DNA of 11,450 bases from an uncultured Muribaculaceae bacterium (GTDB taxonomy: Bacteria; Bacteroidota; Bacteroidia; Bacteroidales; Muribaculaceae), in contig CAJTRT010000068.1 of NCBI GenBank assembly GCA_910579105.1, positions 1 to 11,450 on the forward strand, in the 5' to 3' direction. Position numbers and translations under genes: made by a program. Positions within the stretch are counted from its first letter, which is position 1. Each line of letters opens with the position of its first letter. The notes beneath the pieces are model-generated. The model had not been told where the DNA came from. It ran no database searches and saw only the letters and a list, made by a program, of their open reading frames with translations. Positions 6,102 through 11,450 of the stretch are shown in pieces.

Positions 6102-8063
6102 ATGTCAAACGACTTATTTGACTTAGACGAAAAAGAGCAGAAACAGGAAGAATACAGCGCCAGCAACATCCAGGTGCTCGAAGGACTCGAAGCCGTGCGC
6201 AAGCGTCCGGCGATGTACATAGGCGACATCAGCGCCAAAGGTCTGCACCACCTGGTCTACGAGGTGGTCGACAACTCGATCGACGAGGCCCTCGCCGGCT
6301 TCTGCACCCATATAGAGGTGACAATCAACGAAGACAACTCCATAACCGTCGTCGACAACGGCCGCGGCATCCCGGTTGACATGCACGAGAAGGAGCACAA
6401 GAGCGCCCTGGAGGTGGTTCTCACGGTGCTGCACGCGGGCGGCAAATTCGACAAGGGCTCATACAAGGTTTCCGGCGGCCTGCACGGCGTTGGCGTGAGC
6501 TGCGTAAACGCCCTGTCGACCTACCTGCGCGCCGAGGTGCGCCGCGGCGGCAAGGTCTACATGCAGGAGTACTCCTGCGGCAAGCCGACCTCGGAGCTGA
6601 AAGTGATAGGCGAGAGCGACGACCACGGCACGTCGATCACCTTCCTGCCTGACTCGTCGATATTCACCGTCAGCATCTATGACTACGACGTGCTGGCCAA
6701 CCGTCTGCGCGACCTGGCGTTCCTCAACGCCGGAATATCGCTGACCCTCACCGACCTGCGCCAGCGCGACACCGAGGGCAACGCCCGCCGCGAGGTGTTC
6801 TACTCGGCCAACGGCCTGGAAGAGTTCGTGCAGTACATCGACTCCAACAAGGAGCCGCTGATCCAGCACGTCATACACCTGACCACCGAGCGGCAGGGGA
6901 TTCCCGTGGAGGTGGCACTGACCTACAACACCTCCTTCAACGAAAACGTATACTCGTTTGTCAACAACATCAACACCATAGAGGGCGGCACGCACCTGAG
7001 CGGTTTCCGCCGCGGCCTGACCACCACCCTGAAAAAATACGCCGACGACAACAAGCTCCTCGAAAAGAGCAAGGTCGAGATCGCCGGCGACGACTTCCGC
7101 GAGGGTCTTACAGCCGTCATCTCCGTAAAGGTCATGGAGCCCCAGTTCGAGGGACAGACCAAGACAAAGCTCGGCAACTCCGAGGTGGCGGGAGCTGTCA
7201 GCGCCGCTGTCAGCGACGCCCTGCGCAACTACCTCGAAGAGCACCCGAAGGAAGCGAAGACAATCGTCGAGAAGGTGGTTCTCGCCGCGCAGGCGCGCCA
7301 GGCGGCCTACAACGCCAGGGTGAAGATACAGCGCAAGTCGCCCCTGAGCGGGGGCGGCCTACCCGGCAAGCTGGCCGACTGCTCGAGCCGCACGGCCGAG
7401 GAGTGCGAGATCTTCCTTGTCGAGGGTGACTCCGCGGGCGGTACGGCCAAAAGCGGCCGCGACCGCCGCTTCCAGGCAATCCTGCCCCTGCGAGGCAAGG
7501 TGCTGAACGTGGAGAAGGCAATGGACCACAAAGTGTTCGAGTCGGAACAGATTACCAACATCTTCCGCGCCCTGCGCGTGACCATCGGCACCGAGAACGA
7601 CCCCAAGGAAGCCAACCTCTCGAAGCTCGCCTACCACAAGGTGATCATAATGACCGATGCCGATGTCGACGGCTCCCACATCGCCACCCTTCTCATGACC
7701 CTCTTCTTCCGCCGCATGCGCCCCATCATCGAGCAGGGCTACCTCTACCTCGCCACCCCGCCACTGTACAAGTGCGTCCGCGGCAAAGTCGAGGAATATT
7801 GCTGGACCGAGCAGCAGCGCCAGGCGTTCATCGACAAGTACGGCCCGCAGACCCGCGTGCAGCGCTACAAGGGTCTCGGCGAGATGAGCGCCGAAGAACT
7901 CCGCGACACCACCATGTCGCCCGAGGGACGCATGCTCAAACAGGTGCGGATTTCCGACGCCGCGGCTGCCGACCGCATCTTCTCCATGCTCATGGGCGAG
8001 GACGTGGCACCCCGCCGCGAGTTCATCGAGGCCAACGCCAACTACGCGAACATCGACGCGTAA
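6102..8063 (+). CDS. gyrB: DNA gyrase subunit B
   Basis: ATPase subunit of DNA gyrase, the type IIA topoisomerase that introduces negative supercoils together with GyrA. The GHKL ATP-binding fold shows E54 and N58 (YEVVDNSIDEA), DNGRGIP at 85-91 and the ATP-lid GGLHGVG at 125-131. The transducer domain contains R148, and K354 in QTKTK is the switch lysine. The TOPRIM domain has EGDSAGG (441-447, metal-binding E441) and DADVDGSH (519-526, D519 and D521). RYKGLGEM at 588-595 precedes the C-terminal tail. The 653-residue length is normal for GyrB lacking the roughly 165-residue insertion seen in E. coli GyrB. The ATG at 6102 is supported by the adjacent promoter and by the standard ASNIQVLEGLEAVRKRPAMY motif starting at about residue 20. 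Confusion with ParE is unlikely given the overall match to Bacteroidales GyrB. No key residue is missing. Confidence 0.97.
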   Translation: MSNDLFDLDEKEQKQEEYSASNIQVLEGLEAVRKRPAMYIGDISAKGLHHLVYEVVDNSIDEALAGFCTHIEVTINEDNSITVVDNGRGIPVDMHEKEHKSALEVVLTVLHAGGKFDKGSYKVSGGLHGVGVSCVNALSTYLRAEVRRGGKVYMQEYSCGKPTSELKVIGESDDHGTSITFLPDSSIFTVSIYDYDVLANRLRDLAFLNAGISLTLTDLRQRDTEGNARREVFYSANGLEEFVQYIDSNKEPLIQHVIHLTTERQGIPVEVALTYNTSFNENVYSFVNNINTIEGGTHLSGFRRGLTTTLKKYADDNKLLEKSKVEIAGDDFREGLTAVISVKVMEPQFEGQTKTKLGNSEVAGAVSAAVSDALRNYLEEHPKEAKTIVEKVVLAAQARQAAYNARVKIQRKSPLSGGGLPGKLADCSSRTAEECEIFLVEGDSAGGTAKSGRDRRFQAILPLRGKVLNVEKAMDHKVFESEQITNIFRALRVTIGTENDPKEANLSKLAYHKVIIMTDADVDGSHIATLLMTLFFRRMRPIIEQGYLYLATPPLYKCVRGKVEEYCWTEQQRQAFIDKYGPQTRVQRYKGLGEMSAEELRDTTMSPEGRMLKQVRISDAAAADRIFSMLMGEDVAPRREFIEANANYANIDA

Positions 8064-8075
8064 GCCCCATACCCC

Positions 8076-8122
8076 TGTGACGCTTAACATTTAACCGTGT
8101 TAAGCGTTACACATATAACACG
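8076..8122 (+). promoter_or_regulatory. Strong hairpin with alternative fold between gyrB and rnr
   Basis: The arms 8076-8088 and 8099-8111 pair over 13 bp with a single G-U. The pairing extends inward through A8089-T8098, giving a perfect 10-bp core of ACGCTTAACA (8080-8089) with TGTTAAGCGT (8098-8107). It begins 13 bases after the gyrB stop. A second 7-bp stem, CGTGTTA (8096-8102) with TAACACG (8116-8122), uses the same right-arm bases and cannot coexist with the first. No T run follows. It could terminate or protect the 3' end of gyrB mRNA, act in the rnr leader, or serve as a DNA operator. Confidence 0.55.
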
Positions 8123-8140
8123 ACAACTAAACAACAGCAT

Positions 8141-10507
8141 ATGGCCAAAGCTAAACAAGCCGTCCAGAAACTGCGCGACAGAATCGCGGAGTATATCGCA
8201 GAGCAGAAAAACAATTCGTTCAACTACAAACAGGTATCCTTCGCCATCGGAGCCAAGACCCCGGCGGCCCAGAAGCAAGTGGCTATGATGCTGGCCGAGA
8301 TGGCGTTCGACGGCCTCCTGATCGAGAACGCCCCAGGCTCATACCGCTCGCCGCAGCGCACCAACGTGGCCACCGGCACCTTCGTGCGCCGCTCCAACGG
8401 CAAGAACAGCGTGATCACCGACGACGACAACGAGACAATCTTCGTGGCCGAACGAAACTCGAAGCACGCCCTCAACGGCGACCGCGTGCGCGTCACAATC
8501 GCGGCCGCCCGCAAGGGCGCCGAGGCCGAGGCCGAGGTAATCGAGATCCTCGACCGCAAGGAGCAGAACTTCATCGGCACCCTGCAGGTCGACAAGGCCG
8601 TCACATTCCTCAAGACCGACTCGAAGTTCATGGGCTTCGACATCTTCATCCCCAAGAACAAGATCAAGGGTGGCGCCGACGGCGACAAGGCGGTCGTGCG
8701 TATCACCGACTGGCCCGAGGACTCGAAGAACCCCCGCGGAGAGGTAATCGACATACTGGGCAAAACCGGTGAAAACAACGCCGAAATCCACGCCATACTC
8801 GCCGAGTTCGGCCTCCCCTACCGCTATCCCCAGAATGTTGAGAAAGCTGCCGACAAGATTGATGCCGGAATCACCCCCGAGGAGATTGCCCGCCGCGAGG
8901 ACTTCCGCAAAGTCACCACCTTCACAATCGACCCGAAGGACGCGAAGGACTTCGACGACGCGCTCTCGATCCGCCGCCTCGGCAACGGCCGCTGGGAAGT
9001 AGGCGTCCATATCGCAGACGTGACCCACTACGTCACCCCCAACTCCGTGATCGACAAGGAGGCGCAGAAACGCGCCACATCGGTCTACCTCGTCGACCGC
9101 GTGGTGCCGATGCTTCCCGAGCATCTCTGCAACGGCATCTGCTCGCTTCGCCCCAACGAGGAGAAACTCGCGTTCTCCGTGATTTTCGAGCTTGACAACC
9201 AGGCCAACGTGCTCGCCTCCCGCATAGCCCGCACCGTGATCAAGAGCGACCGCCGCTTCGCCTACGAAGAGGCCCAGGATGTGATCGAGACCGGCCAGGG
9301 GGATATGAAGGAGGAAATCCTCACCCTCGACCGCCTCGCAAAGGAACTCCGCGCACGCCGCTTCGAGAACGGCTCGGTCGACTTCGACCGCGAGGAAGTG
9401 CGGTTCGACATCGACGAGACAGGACACCCGGTAGGGGTGTTCTTCAAGGTGTCGAAAGACGCCAACAAGCTCATCGAGGAATTCATGCTCCTGGCAAACA
9501 GGACCGTGGCCGCCGCCATAGGCAAAGCCGAAGGGCGCAAGCGCGCCAAGGCGTTCGTCTACCGCGTCCATGACCAGCCCGACACGCAGCGCCTGGAAGA
9601 CCTCTCGAAAATCGCCTCCGCCTTCGGCTACCGAATAAAGACCTCCGGCACCCCTCGCGAGATCAACCGCTCGCTCAACAAGATGCTCCAGGATGTCAAG
9701 GGAAAGGGCGAGGAGAACTACCTGTCGGTACTCGCCATACGCTCTATGGCCAAGGCACTCTACACCACCGACAACATCGGCCACTACGGCCTCGGATTCG
9801 ACTACTACACCCACTTCACCTCGCCTATCCGCCGCTACCCCGACATGATGGTGCACCGTCTGCTCGACCGCTACCTGGCCGGCGGACGCAGCGTAAGCCT
9901 CGACAAGCTCGAGGAGGAGTGCAAGCACTCGTCCGAAATGGAACAGCTCGCGGCAAACGCCGAACGCGCCTCCATCAAATACAAGCAGGTCGAATACATG
10001 GCCGACCACATTTCGGAAGAGTATGACGGCATGATTTCCGGCGTTACAGAATGGGGCATATATGTCGAGCTCGACGAAAACAAGTGCGAAGGCCTGGTGC
10101 CCATGCGCGACATGGCCGACGACTACTATGACTTCGACGACAAGAACTTCCTGATCAGAGGGCGTCGCCGCGGCAACGTCTACCGCCTGGGCGACAAGGT
10201 ACGCGTGCGCGTGGCCAACGCCAACCTCGAGCGCAAGCAGCTCGACTTCCTGCTTGTGGATCCGCAGGGAAACCGCCCCGGAGAGGACGACCTGGGCTAC
10301 ACTAACCCCAAGGCGCACGGCCCCCACGGCCCCAAGCCAGCGAAAGCGCCCCGCGAAAGGGAGCGCCGCGAAGAACGCCGTATGACCCGCGGCGAGAAAG
10401 CGACCGCCGCCGCCCGAAAGGCCCGGAAGGAAAAAGCCGACAAGGGAGGGAAAACCACCAAGGCTGGCGTGAAGAAGACCTCGAAGCGCTCAGTCAGAAG
10501 AAAGTAA
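8141..10507 (+). CDS. rnr: Ribonuclease R (RNB-family 3'-5' exoribonuclease)
   Basis: Processive hydrolytic 3'-to-5' exoribonuclease that degrades structured RNA and takes part in rRNA and mRNA quality control. Residues 1-72 form the N-terminal helix-turn-helix-like region, followed by two cold-shock/OB domains (about 75-210). The RNB catalytic domain spans about 250-580, with IDPKDAKDFDDA carrying the four expected metal-binding aspartates D264, D270, D272 and D273. The signature HYGLGFDYYTHFTSPIRRYP at 548-567 lines the RNA channel. An S1 domain lies at about 625-706 (DGMISGVTEWGIYVEL). Residues 728-788 are a low-complexity Lys/Arg/Ala tail. The length of 788 residues fits RNase R rather than the shorter RNase II, which lacks the N-terminal helix-turn-helix region and the basic tail. 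The start at 8141 gives the standard N-terminus. The gene follows gyrB by 77 bases with no clear promoter of its own, so read-through from gyrB is possible. Confidence 0.96.
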   Translation: MAKAKQAVQKLRDRIAEYIAEQKNNSFNYKQVSFAIGAKTPAAQKQVAMMLAEMAFDGLLIENAPGSYRSPQRTNVATGTFVRRSNGKNSVITDDDNETIFVAERNSKHALNGDRVRVTIAAARKGAEAEAEVIEILDRKEQNFIGTLQVDKAVTFLKTDSKFMGFDIFIPKNKIKGGADGDKAVVRITDWPEDSKNPRGEVIDILGKTGENNAEIHAILAEFGLPYRYPQNVEKAADKIDAGITPEEIARREDFRKVTTFTIDPKDAKDFDDALSIRRLGNGRWEVGVHIADVTHYVTPNSVIDKEAQKRATSVYLVDRVVPMLPEHLCNGICSLRPNEEKLAFSVIFELDNQANVLASRIARTVIKSDRRFAYEEAQDVIETGQGDMKEEILTLDRLAKELRARRFENGSVDFDREEVRFDIDETGHPVGVFFKVSKDANKLIEEFMLLANRTVAAAIGKAEGRKRAKAFVYRVHDQPDTQRLEDLSKIASAFGYRIKTSGTPREINRSLNKMLQDVKGKGEENYLSVLAIRSMAKALYTTDNIGHYGLGFDYYTHFTSPIRRYPDMMVHRLLDRYLAGGRSVSLDKLEEECKHSSEMEQLAANAERASIKYKQVEYMADHISEEYDGMISGVTEWGIYVELDENKCEGLVPMRDMADDYYDFDDKNFLIRGRRRGNVYRLGDKVRVRVANANLERKQLDFLLVDPQGNRPGEDDLGYTNPKAHGPHGPKPAKAPRERERREERRMTRGEKATAAARKARKEKADKGGKTTKAGVKKTSKRSVRRK

Positions 10508-10510
10508 ACC

Positions 10511-10529
10511 GGGGTTGTCGCGACACCTG
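10511..10529 (+). repeat. Small palindrome between rnr and ychF
   Basis: TGTCGCGACA (10516-10525) is a perfect 10-base palindrome flanked by GG on the left and CC on the right, starting 9 bases after the rnr stop. As RNA it could fold into a short stem with a CGCG loop and one bulged base, but no T tract follows. It may be a weak terminator, a binding site or chance in GC-rich DNA. Confidence 0.35.
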
Positions 10530-10570
10530 CCTGAACCAATCATTTGTAACACAAGAAAAGATAACAAGAT

Positions 10571-11450
10571 ATGTCACTTCAATGCGGCATAGTGGGGCTG
10601 CCCAATGTGGGCAAATCCACCCTGTTCAACTGTCTCTCCAACGCCAAGGCCCAGTCGGCCAACTTCCCCTTCTGCACCATAGAGCCGAACGTCGGCGTGA
10701 TCACCGTCCCCGACGAGCGCCTTAACAAGCTCGTCGACATGTGCCAGCCCAAAAGCGTCGTGCCGGCCACGGTCGAGATAGTCGACATTGCCGGACTGGT
10801 CAAAGGGGCCAGCAAGGGTGAGGGCCTGGGAAACAAGTTCCTGGCCAACATCCGCGAGACCGACGCCATACTGCATGTCCTGCGCTGCTTCGACGACGAC
10901 AACATAACCCACGTCGACGGCACGGTCGATCCCGTGCGCGACAAGGAGATAATCGACTATGAGCTGCAGCTCAAAGACCTCGAGACCGTCGAGAGCCGCA
11001 TCGCCAAAACGCAGAAACAGGCACAGACCGGCGGCGACAAGGTGGCCAAGATGCAGTACGAGGTACTTCTTCGCTTCAAGGAGGCTCTTGACCAGGGCAA
11101 GGCCGCCCGCACCGTGACCCTCGAGACCCCCGACGAGCAGAAGTTCGCCCGCGAACTCTTCCTGCTGACCAACAAGCCGGTACTCTACGTATGCAACGTA
11201 GACGACGCTTCCGCCGCAAGCGGCAACAAGTATGTCGATGCCGTGCGCGAGGCCATCAAGGACGAGAACGCCCAAATCCTCATCGTGGCCGCGCAGACCG
11301 AGAGCGAGATCGCCGAGCTCGACACCTACGAGGAGCGACAGGAGTTCCTTAACGAGATCGGGCTGGAGGAATCGGGCGTGTCGCGCCTTATACGCGCCGC
11401 CTACGCCCTGCTGAACTTGCAGACTTTCTTCACCGCGGGAGCCGACGAGG
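10571..11450 (+). CDS. ychF: YchF/OLA1-type P-loop ATPase, C-terminus cut by window edge
   Basis: Obg-related P-loop NTPase that prefers ATP, binds ribosomes and is linked to stress and redox responses. The window holds 293 codons of an expected 365 or so; the missing part is the rest of the C-terminal TGS region. The P-loop is GLPNVGKS (9-16), and switch II is DIAGLVKGASKGEGLGN (72-88), with Leu in place of a catalytic Gln, as usual for HAS-GTPases. A helical coiled-coil insertion spans about 125-200. The base-recognition motif reads NVDD at 209-212, where YchF normally has NxxE and GTPases have NKxD. The ATG at 10571 places the P-loop at the usual position, and the upstream bases are A-rich. 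It lies 63 bases after rnr, on the same strand, with no convincing promoter between. Family assignment is secure; whether the Asp at 212 alters nucleotide choice is unknown. Confidence 0.95.
   Translation, partial: MSLQCGIVGLPNVGKSTLFNCLSNAKAQSANFPFCTIEPNVGVITVPDERLNKLVDMCQPKSVVPATVEIVDIAGLVKGASKGEGLGNKFLANIRETDAILHVLRCFDDDNITHVDGTVDPVRDKEIIDYELQLKDLETVESRIAKTQKQAQTGGDKVAKMQYEVLLRFKEALDQGKAARTVTLETPDEQKFARELFLLTNKPVLYVCNVDDASAASGNKYVDAVREAIKDENAQILIVAAQTESEIAELDTYEERQEFLNEIGLEESGVSRLIRAAYALLNLQTFFTAGADE

Noticed and set aside
8339..10327. Long minus-strand open frame (662 codons) opposite rnr
   Set aside because: The + strand encodes a complete RNase R with all catalytic residues. The antisense product is Val/Leu/Ala/His-rich and unlike any family I know, so it is a composition shadow.
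10539..10546. ATCATTTG as a -7 element for ychF
   Set aside because: Both TA positions mismatch and no -33 element is present, although TTTG itself is there.

Overview
This is a GC-rich window (about 60% by eye) from what looks like a Bacteroidales gut bacterium. The reasons are the form of the gyrase B, RNase R and YchF proteins, the A-rich leaders that lack clear Shine-Dalgarno sequences, a -7 element matching the Bacteroidota consensus TAnnTTTG ahead of gyrB, and two plant-glycan hydrolases typical of Bacteroidota polysaccharide utilisation loci. A Muribaculaceae-like or other GC-rich Bacteroidales lineage is plausible; the genus cannot be settled from the sequence alone.

All genes lie on the + strand. 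From left to right: (1) argR, an arginine-type repressor (95-598), without the arginine biosynthesis genes that often accompany it in Bacteroides. (2) A two-gene secreted glycosidase unit (729-5947). It consists of a GH140/DUF4038 apiosidase-like enzyme, followed with a 4-nt ATGA overlap by a 1254-residue protein that joins a GH78 alpha-L-rhamnosidase to a complete sialidase-like BNR beta-propeller. (3) A housekeeping block: gyrB (6102-8063), rnr/RNase R (8141-10507) and ychF (10571 to beyond the right edge). No gap exceeds 160 bases. The gaps hold a good promoter candidate before gyrB, a strong hairpin with an overlapping alternative fold between gyrB and rnr, and a small palindrome between rnr and ychF.

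The most interesting part is the glycosidase pair. Apiose is the sugar linking rhamnogalacturonan-II (RG-II) side chains A and B to the backbone, and side chain C of RG-II is alpha-L-Rha-(1,5)-Kdo. Kdo is a 2-keto-3-deoxy acid chemically related to sialic acid. A rhamnosidase fused to a sialidase-like propeller next to an apiosidase-like enzyme therefore suggests RG-II disassembly, with the fusion removing rhamnose and then Kdo (or another ulosonic acid). This is inference: the propeller lacks the classical N-terminal FRIP arginine of sialidases, so its chemistry is open. No SusC/SusD genes or regulator of this unit are visible.

Smaller points concern ligand-site residues. ArgR has Ala where one of the two arginine-contacting Asp residues is expected, and YchF has NVDD where the family's usual nucleotide-specificity motif is NxxE.
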